DNA of 64,000 nt, taken from assembly GCA_965248155.1 (NCBI GenBank), contig CBDFIO010000002.1:1240001-1304000 (forward strand), in the 5' to 3' direction. Below are positions 27,827-37,007 of the stretch, piece after piece (position 1 is the stretch's first letter; the number at the start of each line of letters is the position of its first letter). The notes beneath the pieces were generated by a model. That model was not told the origin of the DNA. It did no database searches and worked only from the letters and a program-made list of their open reading frames with translations. This DNA is from RFSX01 sp965248155. GTDB taxonomy: Bacteria; Bacteroidota; Bacteroidia; Chitinophagales; Saprospiraceae. The translations under genes were made by a program, and so were the position numbers.

Positions 27827-30074
27827 TCACTCTCTATTATCCAACAAATTCATCTGATTTGCCAGAACTTTCAATTCATTTAATTGTTCTGATAATTGAC
27901 GAATCTTTGATTGATTCATTTCGTATTTATCCTGCAATTCATTTTTTAATCCAGTCCTGGTTTTATCGGAGGAGATATTATTTATATCTAGTTCTTGATT
28001 TGGTGTTTCTTCATTAGACTTAAATATTTCATTGGGGACTTCTTTATTGTTTTTGATATAGACCAATTTTTCCCCGGATAAATTTTCAACAAGTCGTACA
28101 GTTCTAAGCATATCAACATTAATCTTTCCATAATTATTTTCTGAATAATAAGAACAGGCCATAGGTTCAGAAGGCATACCTGTCAAAGAAAAATTATGTG
28201 GAGATAAAGTCGTAATATTTCCTGCCTCATCTCGTACTTTTAATTCTGTGCTTGCAGCAACAGTATCAGCATAAAGTTGTACCAATCCGGTAGGCGATCC
28301 CTCAGGGATAGTATCAAAGGCGAATGAAAGAATTCCTGAAACACCAATATCGCCATCTGAATACATACCTCCAGCACCTACTGTAATTCCACTTGCAACT
28401 TGAAGCTGGCCCTGTACGATAACATCATTTCTGACATGAAGATTTCCGGCTTCCGCTGAATGAGCAATCAATGAAGTAACATCCGCTCCAGAGATATCTA
28501 TTACTTTTAAATCATCAGATCCACTGTCTACAACGTATGCATGATGCCCCATAACAAATATTGATTCGGGATCACTTCCAATCATTAAACTCCCCTCTAA
28601 ATTTGGTGAGCTTGGATCTATGACATCAATTACTTTCACTTCTCCAATTCCTTTGTCTATGATATAAGCATATCTGCCTGATGCAAATATGTCAACAGGA
28701 TCACTTCCAATCATTATTGATCCTCCTGTAAGGCTGGGAGTGCTTGGATCGGAAATGTCTATTATTTTTAATTTCCCGGAACCCTGATCTGTAACATATG
28801 CATATCTACCCGAAACATATAAACCCAATGAGGCAGTTCCTATGTTCAACGAACCGGCTAGACTGGGTGAGGCAGGATCGAATACGTCAATTACTTTGAA
28901 GTTAGTTGCACCAGATTCAACCACATATGCATAATGGCCTGATACAAATATAGATGTAGGTGAAGCACCAATGCTTAAAGGAGTTCCAACGATACTTGGT
29001 GAACTGGGATTTGAAATATCGATTACCTTTAAATCTTCAGAATTCTTATCAACTATATAGGCATAACGGCCTGAAACATGAATATCTGTGGGTTCTTCAT
29101 CCAAGCTTAGACTTCCCACTTCTGATGGAGAACCCGCCTGAGTAAGATCAACTACCCTAAGATCATTGGATAATGAATCAAGCACATAGGCATAGTTTCC
29201 AAAAACGTAAATAGAGTTTGGGCCTGTACCTAAACCAACACTTCCAGATAAAGTAGGATCACCAGGACTCTGTAAAATATTTCCTTTACTTTACCGTTAG
29301 TTTTTCTGATGGATTTATGGTGCCAATACCTACTTTTCCATTGGATTTTATAGTCATTCTTGGAACATCATTGGTGCCAAAAAATAAACTCCCGATTTGT
29401 TTATTGAATAAAGAGAGATCTGTATTATCGTGCTGTAAGTAGCCATTATAAGTCGCACTGTTATAAAATGACAAAAGGGGATTTGTACCATCAATTCTTA
29501 ATCCTTCACCATTATCTATAATATGAAATTTTACTGAAGGTGTGCTGGTTCCAATACCAACTCTGTCATCAGCTCCATGAACGAATAACATATTAACCTC
29601 ATTATCACTGCTAACCTTGAAATTTGAGATCGATTGGGATTTGTTGAATATGCTGGTTCCTACTACAGAAAGGTTCGATGTAGGCGTTGAAGTTCCAATG
29701 CCTACCTTTCCATCATCTGTAACAAAAATCCCTTCATCATCTCCGTCGTTGCTTAACCAATTACCGTTGAGTTGTATGTTTTCAGTAGCAATATGATTAC
29801 CAAGATTATCACCATTCCCAAGTTGAATCCAAAAATCTCCGTTATAATAGTAAAACATTGAATCTGAATTTTGAAATATTAGTAATCCATCAGCGGGTGT
29901 ATAAGCATTATTAACTGTTGCTGTGTCAGTTCTTGGAATCAACACACCTTGTTCTGTACTTTCAAGATCCATGATGGCACTTGGGTCCTGGCATTTGATA
30001 TTATTTGAAGCACACAATACAAGAATTAGTATGCAGACAGGAAGGAGAAACGATTTAATGATGTTATTGTCCAT
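27827..30074 (-). pseudogene. LVIVD-repeat surface protein, frameshifted copy of the upstream paralogue
   Basis: Two reading frames, 30074-29286 and 29185-27827, together match the intact 760-residue protein just upstream. The first has a signal peptide (ending near NIKCQ), the DGLLIFQNSDSMFYYYNGDFWIQL module and GIGTSTP repeats. It stops after EKLTV-K. The paralogue's continuation resumes one frame over as GNILQSPGDP. Removing one base near 29286-29295 rejoins them. The second part holds about six LVIVD blades (VSGRYAYIVD, LKVIDISNPSSP). A C-terminal module (ELKVRDEAGN, TLSPHNFSL, CSYYSENNYGKINVDM) precedes a coiled coil. A surface or fibre-like role is inferred. It may be a true pseudogene or an assembly indel. 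Confidence 0.75.
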
Positions 30075-30078
30075 AATA

Positions 30079-32361
30079 TTACTTTTGTATTTTTTGATTG
30101 TTAAAGTTGTCCTTTATGATCAGAGAAAGTGCGTTTATTTCTTCTGAAAGTTGATCGATTTGAGCTTCTTGTTCGGTAAATTTAAGGTTGTATGCCTTCT
30201 GTAATTCATTAGAAGTTTGATTGTTATTGAGTTCGGTATAAATCAACTTTTTTCCTGACAAATCTTCTATGAGTTCCACAAATTTGAACATATCAACATT
30301 GATTGTACCATTTTCATTTTCAGAATAATAAGACCAGGCTAATGGATGATATGGTTTTGGAAGTAATGAGCGGTTATGGGGTGAAATTGTCGTAGTATTC
30401 CCTGCTGCATCACGTACTTTTAGTTCGGAACTTCCTGCTACATCTTCAGCATATACTTGCACAATACCTGTTGGTGAACTTGAAGGTGGAATATCGTTTG
30501 ATAAAGAAAATGTACCCGCAACTCCAACATTTCCATCCGAAAATAATCCTCCGCTTCCAATATTTATACCTCCATACACAGATAACTGTCCTTGTATATT
30601 CTGGTCGTTGATAATTTGAAAATTACTGGATTCTATTGATGGAGTTATTATTGAACCAACTTCTGTTTTTGAGGTTTTTAAGATATTCATATTGTGGGTT
30701 GTGGGTGTATAAATATGATTCGCAGACACAAACAATGACCTCGGATCGTTTCCAGACATAATTACACTATCAAGACGAATAGGATTCGTGGGATCAGCAA
30801 CACCAATTTTCAGAAGTTGGTAAATCGGTGTTGCTTCTATTGTATAAACATAATCTCCAGTCACATAGAGAGGCTTTGAAGAGCCACCGATGGCCAAACT
30901 GCCGACGACAATAGGCAAGCTTGGATTAGAAATATCTACAATTTTAAGTTCTCCACTATTGCGAATGTAGGCATAGCGACCTGAAACATATATTTTTTTC
31001 GGATTCGCACCTACACCTACGCTCCCTGCAAATCTTGGTTGCCAGGGATTCGACATGTCTAGAACATTTAACCCGTCAGTTTTCGTTTCAACATTATAAA
31101 TATATTTTCCGGACACATGCAAGCCATATGCCGATTCAATAAATATCTCACTCAATTCTGATGGTTCCAACGGGTTCGAAATATCTACGACCCATACTTT
31201 TTTTCCAAACCAGCCGGATAAATAGGCATATTTTCCGGATACGTATATATTCGAGACTTCAGGAAAACTTCCAAGACTAGCTAGTTTTGTAGGCAAGCTT
31301 GGATTGGATATATCATAGATTTCAAAATCCCAATCTTGTGTATCTATAATATATGCATATCGACCTGCAACATAGATTCCTGATGCATTTCTTCCAATAG
31401 TCTTACTTGCTATAGTAATAGGTATATTAGGATCTGATAAGTCCATAATCTTTAGAGTATCAGCGACTGAAGGACCACCAGCACCAATAATAATATAGGA
31501 GTATCGCCCTGAGACATAGATTCCACGGATGCCACTATTATCAATAATGTTTGCTATCGCCAAATCTGCAGGTTTCTGCAATAAGTTTCCAGCTTCCAGA
31601 GTCAGACTTTCATCTGGAAGTAATTCACCAATTCCAAGATGGCCACAAGAATCAATAACCATTTTTGTTTGATCATCGGTCCCAAATAATAAGTTTCCTT
31701 TTATTTGGTTAAACAATGACATATCAACATTATCATATTTAAGATATCCAAGGCCTGTCGCTCCATTAAAAAAAGACATTTGAGAAATGGAGCCATCGAG
31801 CCGAACTCCATCTCCATTATCTATGTAATGAAAGCGGGATTGAGGGCTGTCTGTACCAATTCCTATTCGATCTTGACCACCATCAACAAATAACATATTC
31901 TCATCGTTGTCACTCTTAACTTGAAAATCGCTATCGGTTCCGGCAATGTTAAAATCTGAAGATTTTGTTACAGAAAATTTACCCGGGAGCGCTCCCAATC
32001 CTATTCCTACACTTCCTGCATCAGAAATATATATTCCTTCATCATCATCAGAATTCAGTTTGTTGTTGCTTAACGATAAATTTTTAAGAGAAACTTCATT
32101 TCCCATATTATCTCCTTCAATCAGATTTACCCAATAACTCCCATTAAAAAAATAAAATGTAGAATCAATGCTTTGATATATAATGAGACCTTTCGCTGGT
32201 GTGTTTGATGCATTAACTGAGCTTGTATCCGTTCTTGGAATAAGAATTCCTTGTTCAGAACTTATGAGCTCTAATATTGCACTTGGCTCCTGGGTGTAAG
32301 CAATAATTGAAAAAAATAGGAATACAAATAAACAAAGATGTCTAGGGATAGTCTTTTTCAT
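30079..32361 (-). CDS. LVIVD-repeat surface protein with tail-fibre-like modules
   Basis: A 760-residue secreted protein with a signal peptide ending near IIAYTQ. Regions run in order as follows. An N-terminal module contains GILIPRTDTSSVNASNTPAKGLIIYQ, FYFFNGSYWVNL and fibre-type GIGTDSPQSRFHYIDNG repeats (to ~residue 260). About seven LVIVD-type beta-propeller blades follow (YVSGRYAYIID, LKIVDISNPSLP). A C-terminal module has ELKVRDAAGNTTTISPHNRSL and WSYYSENENGTINVDM, and a coiled coil ends the protein. The overall plan resembles trimeric fibre tips with a long stalk, but no enzyme motif is visible. It is the intact member of a tandem pair; the next copy starts 4 bases downstream. Confidence 0.75.
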   Translation of the reverse strand: MKKTIPRHLCLFVFLFFSIIAYTQEPSAILELISSEQGILIPRTDTSSVNASNTPAKGLIIYQSIDSTFYFFNGSYWVNLIEGDNMGNEVSLKNLSLSNNKLNSDDDEGIYISDAGSVGIGLGALPGKFSVTKSSDFNIAGTDSDFQVKSDNDENMLFVDGGQDRIGIGTDSPQSRFHYIDNGDGVRLDGSISQMSFFNGATGLGYLKYDNVDMSLFNQIKGNLLFGTDDQTKMVIDSCGHLGIGELLPDESLTLEAGNLLQKPADLAIANIIDNSGIRGIYVSGRYSYIIIGAGGPSVADTLKIMDLSDPNIPITIASKTIGRNASGIYVAGRYAYIIDTQDWDFEIYDISNPSLPTKLASLGSFPEVSNIYVSGKYAYLSGWFGKKVWVVDISNPLEPSELSEIFIESAYGLHVSGKYIYNVETKTDGLNVLDMSNPWQPRFAGSVGVGANPKKIYVSGRYAYIRNSGELKIVDISNPSLPIVVGSLAIGGSSKPLYVTGDYVYTIEATPIYQLLKIGVADPTNPIRLDSVIMSGNDPRSLFVSANHIYTPTTHNMNILKTSKTEVGSIITPSIESSNFQIINDQNIQGQLSVYGGINIGSGGLFSDGNVGVAGTFSLSNDIPPSSSPTGIVQVYAEDVAGSSELKVRDAAGNTTTISPHNRSLLPKPYHPLAWSYYSENENGTINVDMFKFVELIEDLSGKKLIYTELNNNQTSNELQKAYNLKFTEQEAQIDQLSEEINALSLIIKDNFNNQKIQK

Positions 32362-32433
32362 CTGGTTGGATTTTGGAGTAAGGATTGATGGGAATGCTAA
32401 CCTAATATATGAAAAAAACAGGCATTATTTATT

Positions 32434-32892
32434 TCATTTAATAGCTTTTTCCAGCTGTTCTTTCGTCATTAGATCGAGTACATGATATTTTTCATCAAAA
32501 AGTTGACTGGCAGCTAACATGCCATGGGGCACTTCTAAAACTGTGAAAGAATCTTTCAAGTAACTATACTTAATCCCTAATCCGGAAAATGTAGAAATCA
32601 TCTTTTCACTTAATTCTCTGTTTTCAGTTGAATCGAAATTGTTGTTTATTAATTTAAGATTATGAAATAGTTCTTCAAGTCTGTATTTCCTATAATCAGG
32701 ATCGTTAAAAATTAAGTTGCCAATTATAAGTTCATTGGCTGTGAAATTACCAGGACTCCTTTTCTGAATTTGTGAATGTTCTAGAAGGACATTAAGCGGT
32801 GCCGGACTCTTATCTGAATTCCTACAACTCAAAATAATAATACATGAAAACAAAAATAGAATAGATGACTTCAAAACATTTTGTATTGGCAA
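32434..32892 (-). CDS. Small lipoprotein of unknown function
   Basis: About 146-152 residues with a lipoprotein signal (IIILSC, Cys about residue 23). A helical, charged domain without recognisable motifs follows (NFTANELIIGNLIFNDPDYRKYRLEELFHNL). The start is uncertain. The TTG at 32892 gives the longest form, while a TTG at 32874 would give a cleaner signal peptide (MKSSILFLFSC). I do not recognise a family. It lies 72 bases upstream of the LVIVD gene and shares its strand, so they may be co-expressed. Confidence 0.6.
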   Translation of the reverse strand: MPIQNVLKSSILFLFSCIIILSCRNSDKSPAPLNVLLEHSQIQKRSPGNFTANELIIGNLIFNDPDYRKYRLEELFHNLKLINNNFDSTENRELSEKMISTFSGLGIKYSYLKDSFTVLEVPHGMLAASQLFDEKYHVLDLMTKEQLEKAIK

Positions 32893-33051
32893 GAAGTAAA
32901 GTAGCAGTAAATGGACTTATTATCAAGCCATGTATCAGAAAATCATGACAAGGAGTCATTAATATTCAAGAGTAAATTACCAGAATGGGATAATACTGAA
33001 TCAAGATAATCCGCATTCATGTTTTTCTGGGCAGCATAAAGCATTTAAACT

Positions 33052-33059
33052 TACCTTTG
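33052..33059 (+). promoter_or_regulatory. Likely -7 box for the 33079 gene (TACCTTTG)
   Basis: An exact TAnnTTTG match, 19 bases before the start codon. It is identical to the box upstream of dnaN. No clear -33 TTTG is visible at the usual spacing. Confidence 0.5.
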
Positions 33060-33078
33060 CCGCTCTAAAATCACAACA

Positions 33079-33582
33079 ATGAAAACGAAAGTGGAAACAT
33101 ATACAATCAAAGGCTGGAAAGGAGAAGTATCCGGAGTTATTTTAAAAGAGAACGCCGATTGGATTTTAATCAATGAGATTGAAACAGATTATCTGATTAA
33201 TGGCTATGCGATTCTAAATAAAAAATATCTCTCTGACCGGAGATCCGGAAGTTGGGAAAAGCAAGTTGCATTGGTTCTCAAGTTGAAAGGACATAAATCT
33301 AAAATGCCTAATAAATTTAAGTTTGGATCCATCAAAAAAATGCTGGATTGGGTAGAAAGAGGATATGATATCGTTCAATTTCAGGATGCGGTTGAAGATT
33401 CTATTGAGATAGGTGTAGTTGATACTGTTAAGAAGAATAATCTTGATCTGATTTTTATCAAAGAAAACGGGAAAATTGAAAAGAAATATATCTACCGTTA
33501 TAAAATGGATAAGATCAGAAAAATTACTTTTGGAACAGACTATCTTAAGTCCATTAACTTATTAGCATTGTATGTGAACTAA
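33079..33582 (+). CDS. Hypothetical protein with an Sm-like first half
   Basis: A 167-residue soluble protein without signal peptide. The first 45 residues (VSGVILKENADWILINEIETDYLINGYAILNKKYL) read like a small beta-barrel of the Sm/Hfq kind. A second beta-rich stretch (EIGVVDTVKKNNLDLIFIKENGKIEKKYIYRY) looks like a repeat of the same idea. This similarity is impressionistic and no function can be given. A good -7 promoter box precedes it, it stands alone on the plus strand between minus-strand genes, and it converges on the Kunitz-like lipoprotein gene with a 3-base gap. Confidence 0.7.
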   Translation: MKTKVETYTIKGWKGEVSGVILKENADWILINEIETDYLINGYAILNKKYLSDRRSGSWEKQVALVLKLKGHKSKMPNKFKFGSIKKMLDWVERGYDIVQFQDAVEDSIEIGVVDTVKKNNLDLIFIKENGKIEKKYIYRYKMDKIRKITFGTDYLKSINLLALYVN

Positions 33583-33585
33583 GGC

Positions 33586-33828
33586 TTACTCACAATCACA
33601 GGACTCACATGAATCAAGTGTTTCGAATGGAACAACACCGCCACAACCGCCCCAGGTAAAAGGCAAACATTTCATAGAATCCTGATCATAATAATATTTT
33701 AAAAATGCAGCCTGACACATTCCAGTTTCAGGTATAAGATCACATTCCGGGCATTCCTGTGCATCGTCTCCACACGATGAGATTAAGAACAGTCCAATTA
33801 GCAGTATTGAGTATAGACTTATTTTCAT
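33586..33828 (-). CDS. Kunitz/BPTI-like domain lipoprotein
   Basis: An 80-residue protein with a lipoprotein signal (LFLISSC, Cys 19). A compact Cys-rich domain follows whose spacing matches Kunitz/BPTI inhibitors. From Cys 29 there are 8 residues to the next Cys, then 15, then 7 (LPFTWGG), exactly as in BPTI. After that there are 11 (12 in BPTI), and a final Cys pair CESCDC. The aromatic KYYYDQ and FTWGGCGG segments correspond to BPTI's RYFYNAK and FVYGGCRA. The P1 position after the second Cys is Gln rather than Lys or Arg. It would sit on the outer membrane and might inhibit a protease; neither is shown by sequence alone. Confidence 0.75.
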   Translation of the reverse strand: MKISLYSILLIGLFLISSCGDDAQECPECDLIPETGMCQAAFLKYYYDQDSMKCLPFTWGGCGGVVPFETLDSCESCDCE

Positions 33829-33903
33829 GCGATTATTATATGAGGCTATATAATAGTAGACGCGTATTAAACGAATAATGTTTGACTGCTGTAAAAATTG
33901 AGA

Positions 33904-34785
33904 TTACTCCTCCGTCTTTTTTAGTGTAAATACCCTTGAAACATTAAATCCAAAATGGATATCACCATCGAAAAAATTACCGGTCGTCTCAGACACAAAG
34001 CCTTTTTCTATCATCGAAGTTGAATTTGTGAAGTGCAATTGAAAAACATGACCTCCCGTTTCAATGTCAAACCCGATAGATAAGGAATTTCGGAATCCCG
34101 GAGCCAATTGATCTGGTAAAACGTAGATGTATTCAGCATTTATTGAAGTCCGTTTATTCAATTTAATTCGACTAGCTGCTGCAATCGCATATACGTCATT
34201 TGATTCAGAATTAAGCCGTACCAGATTGCGATGCACAACTGTTGGAGATAACTGAAAGCTGAAACTTTCAGAAAATTTTCTTCCCAGAATCAACTGGAAA
34301 GTATAGTACATTCTTGAAGAAAAAAGATTTTCTCTGTCGGGATTTTGAAAGGGTGTGGTTTTAATCGCAGTACTAGCGAATGCAGATAAAGTAAAAGGCA
34401 TGGTTTTGAGACCTGTGCTTTGTCTAAGAATTTTGAATTTGGCAAACCCATCATATGTCTTTTCAAAACTGCTTCTTCCAAATCCAATCATCAAGCGATT
34501 CGAAAGACCATAATCTGCACCAATTCTTATAGATGCCATATCTAAGCCAAAAAGATCATCTATTCCAGTATTTAAGAATCCAAAGCGATGTGAAATTTTT
34601 ACATCCAAAACACCTTTTGCCGTATTCTCCAAAGAATGCAGATTAATAACACGATTGGTTTTAAATGATGCTTTCGTAAGGTCGATTGTTTCTTCTTCTT
34701 CCAATAAGGATAACAGATCATCTTCTTGTGATGAAACAAAAGTTGAGCAGCAAATAAATAGAAGTATGTAAAGGATTCTTATCAT
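33904..34785 (-). CDS. DUF5777-family outer-membrane beta-barrel protein
   Basis: A 293-residue secreted protein (signal peptide ending near TFVSSQ) with alternating beta strands throughout. It has the family segments RVINLHSLENTAKGVLDVKISHRFGFLN and DNGLDMASIRIGADYGLSNRLMIGFGRS (as FGLDMASIRIG). This matches DUF5777 barrels of Bacteroidota, whose function is unknown. It overlaps the upstream yceI by 4 bases (ATGA) and is the last gene of a tight operon with cytochrome c, OB-fold and YceI genes. Confidence 0.85.
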   Translation of the reverse strand: MIRILYILLFICCSTFVSSQEDDLLSLLEEEETIDLTKASFKTNRVINLHSLENTAKGVLDVKISHRFGFLNTGIDDLFGLDMASIRIGADYGLSNRLMIGFGRSSFEKTYDGFAKFKILRQSTGLKTMPFTLSAFASTAIKTTPFQNPDRENLFSSRMYYTFQLILGRKFSESFSFQLSPTVVHRNLVRLNSESNDVYAIAAASRIKLNKRTSINAEYIYVLPDQLAPGFRNSLSIGFDIETGGHVFQLHFTNSTSMIEKGFVSETTGNFFDGDIHFGFNVSRVFTLKKTEE

Positions 34786-35333
34786 TTGTCAAGTAATTGG
34801 TAATTAGCAGAGACAGTAATAGTGACTTCTTTTGCGATGTTATCTTTAACAACTCCAGGTATATCAATTTCAAAATCGGCGACCAAGAGATTGAAAAGAG
34901 AAGTACCTTCTACTTCTCCATTCAAAATCTTGATTTTAGCTTTTGCTATCAACTCTTGAGTAACACCATGAATAGTTAACTGCCCTGTTACATCGATGGG
35001 ATATGTACCATCGTTTGAAAAATTTACAGATTCAATATTTTCTATCTGCCCCTTGAATTTTGCTTTTGGAAATTTTGAGCTTTCCATATAGTTTTCATTG
35101 AAATGTTCTTGCATTAAAGCCTTTTCAAATCTGAAAGCCTTAACTAAAACTGCCCATTCCATTTTTCCATTGGTAGCATCAATTACACAGGTTGCCTTAT
35201 CATTATGACCTTCTATTTTTTCAAGCGGTGCATCAGAAGCAAATAGGATATGCCCGGACTTAGTAAAGTACTTTTGTGCACTTAGACCGGAACAAGCTAG
35301 GATTAAAACAAATATTAAATTAAACAACTTCAT
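34782..35333 (-). CDS. YceI-family periplasmic lipid-binding protein
   Basis: A 183-residue protein with a signal peptide (ending near CSGLSAQ) and the YceI lipocalin-like fold. It has SGHILFASDAPLEKIEGHNDK, FRFEKALMQEHFNENYMESSKFPKAKFKG and VTGQLTIHGVTQE. YceI proteins bind isoprenoid or polyprenyl-type lipids in the periplasm; the ligand here is unknown. It lies 9 bases after the OB-fold gene and overlaps the DUF5777 gene. A second, nonsense-mutated yceI copy is at 39783-40337. Confidence 0.93.
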   Translation of the reverse strand: MKLFNLIFVLILACSGLSAQKYFTKSGHILFASDAPLEKIEGHNDKATCVIDATNGKMEWAVLVKAFRFEKALMQEHFNENYMESSKFPKAKFKGQIENIESVNFSNDGTYPIDVTGQLTIHGVTQELIAKAKIKILNGEVEGTSLFNLLVADFEIDIPGVVKDNIAKEVTITVSANYQLLDK

Positions 35334-35342
35334 TTTTCGATA

Positions 35343-35747
35343 TTATAGAATTATAGATCTGATCAAAACCACATCCATCAGATATCCTGTACAGAGACCT
35401 TTGATAGTGACTTGATCTCCTTCAATAATACTTATAGTTTGCACTTTTTCATCTAACTCACATATGACGGATGACATCATATTATCAGTTAGTAAATAAA
35501 TATTATAGATGTTTTCTTTCTTTTCAATTTTTTCAACTTTACCGGTTACTTCAAGTACTTTGTCCAGGTACTTAATATTGGCCTGTTCTTCATCATTTTC
35601 AAAATACTCCAGAATATCAACAGCAGAAATTTCGTAATCTGTTCTAGCCTTTGCCAGACCAGCTACGGGCTTATTGAAAAGATAATAAGCGTAGACCCCA
35701 CCCATTAGGATCAATAATATTATGGTGCCAATGAGTTTTCTTTTCAT
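35343..35747 (-). CDS. Membrane-anchored OB-fold (tRNA_anti-like) protein
   Basis: A 134-residue protein with one N-terminal membrane helix (residues 5-24). The soluble domain is of the tRNA_anti-like/OB type: YLDKVLEVTGKVEKIEKK, VICELDEKVQTISIIEGDQVTIKGLCTGYLMDVVLIRS. In Bacteroidota this small protein is often found beside cytochrome c and YceI genes, as here. Its role is unknown; nucleic-acid binding is unlikely for a periplasm-facing protein. Confidence 0.75.
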   Translation of the reverse strand: MKRKLIGTIILLILMGGVYAYYLFNKPVAGLAKARTDYEISAVDILEYFENDEEQANIKYLDKVLEVTGKVEKIEKKENIYNIYLLTDNMMSSVICELDEKVQTISIIEGDQVTIKGLCTGYLMDVVLIRSIIL

Positions 35748-35764
35748 CCTAATTGCTATCTGAA

Positions 35765-36139
35765 TTAATTGTTGGGTGCCCCATCACCAATCCAACTTTC
35801 AATCTTTTCAATTTCACAATCCAGTAATTTATTTAATCCCTGCGGCATTGCTGAAAACCCGGATTCGTGATTAATGGCACCTTCTATTCTCCCATTATCA
35901 ACATGTACTAATAGTGTTGCATGGGAGTCCATTGTAATGTTCCCAAAATTATTGGCTGTGTCATGACATTGATAGCAATTGGTTGAAAGTATGGGTACGA
36001 TGTCATTGCTATAGCTAATATTATTAGTGTCGCATTCCAAAGTAGGATAAAGCTCTTCTTCTACATCATAATAACACGAGTTCATTCCCAATAAAATAAT
36101 TACAGGAATTAAAAGAGTAATACTTTTCTCGATCTCCAT
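35765..36139 (-). CDS. Mono-haem cytochrome c-like lipoprotein
   Basis: A 124-residue protein with a lipoprotein signal (LLGMNSC) and one haem-attachment motif CYQCH at about residues 55-59. NFGNITMDSHATLLVHV follows. A C-terminal SAMPQGLNKLLDCEIEKIESWIGDGAPNN is typical of the small cytochromes fused to or encoded near YceI systems. It probably carries electrons in the periplasm or to the outer membrane. It is the first gene of the cytochrome/OB-fold/YceI/DUF5777 operon. The 195 bases upstream contain no gene and no promoter box that I can find. Confidence 0.85.
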   Translation of the reverse strand: MEIEKSITLLIPVIILLGMNSCYYDVEEELYPTLECDTNNISYSNDIVPILSTNCYQCHDTANNFGNITMDSHATLLVHVDNGRIEGAINHESGFSAMPQGLNKLLDCEIEKIESWIGDGAPNN

Positions 36140-36334
36140 TTCTTAACAATGATTAATTCTGATTTAATTATAATGTCATTTTCAATTGGTTCCGGAAAGC
36201 TTAAGATCAATATTTGGTTAACGACAATCTTAAAATACGCTTACGGTCCTGAATATTCGAAATTAAGCCCAATCTGACAATTATTTTCGTCTCAACAAGG
36301 CAATATTGAAACCCAAATGGATTTTTTAGCCGCT

Positions 36335-37007
36335 TTAACGGCTTAGCCAGGATTTGAATTTTGGTGTCTTTTCAGTACTAATGGTAATATTCCCTTCGTA
36401 GTGCGGATTCAACTTTATTTTTATTCTGGATTTGGGATAACTCATCATGTCACTAATTGATGAAATGTGTATTATGAATTGCCGGTTAACTCTGAAAAAC
36501 TGAGTAGGATCAAGCATACTAACCAGATCCTGGAGCTTGAAATCTGAAGCCACCTTTTTACCACCTTTAAGTACAAAATAGCTGATCTTGTTTTCAGAAT
36601 AGATGTATGATATATCATTGGTTTCTACCGTATATAACTTTATGCCAAACTTGATTAAGAAGCGATTCTTAAAGTTACTTATCGATCTTTCCAGATTTTT
36701 AATTCGGTTTTAAGAGATAATCAATTGCATTTTTTCGAAAAGCTTCAACAGCATATTGGTCATATGCAGTAGTGAATATGACTGAAGATTGAATATCAGC
36801 TGTGTCAAACAACTCAAGACTTAGACCATCCATAACCTGAATGTCAAGAAAAAGAATATCAGGCTGGGGATGGATAATCAAGTATTCTGCAGTATCGATC
36901 ACCGATTCAAAAGTTTTTACTATTTCAATGTCTTCTTTCAGATCTTCCACGAGACGCTGAAGTCTTTTTGCCGCAATTATTTCATCCTCTAGTATGATTG
37001 CTTTCAT
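36335..37007 (-). pseudogene. LytTR-family response regulator, disrupted between domains
   Basis: The receiver domain (37007 onward) is normal: ILEDEIIAAKRL, LFLDIQVMDGLSLEL with phospho-acceptor Asp, FTTAYDQYAVEAF and AIDYLLKP. It then reads one Asn and stops at about 36710. Directly after, in another frame, comes a LytTR DNA-binding domain: RFLIKFGIKLYTVETNDISYIYSENK, FFRVNRQFIIHISSI, to a stop at 36335. The linker of roughly 20 residues normally present between the domains is almost absent, so a small deletion with frame change is more likely than a single indel. It overlaps its histidine kinase gene by 4 bases. As it stands no full regulator can be made. Confidence 0.8.

Noticed and set aside
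36326..36346. Hairpin AGCCG...CGGCT near the end of the response regulator frame
   Set aside because: On the minus strand it is followed by A bases, not T bases, so it is not a terminator in the direction of transcription.
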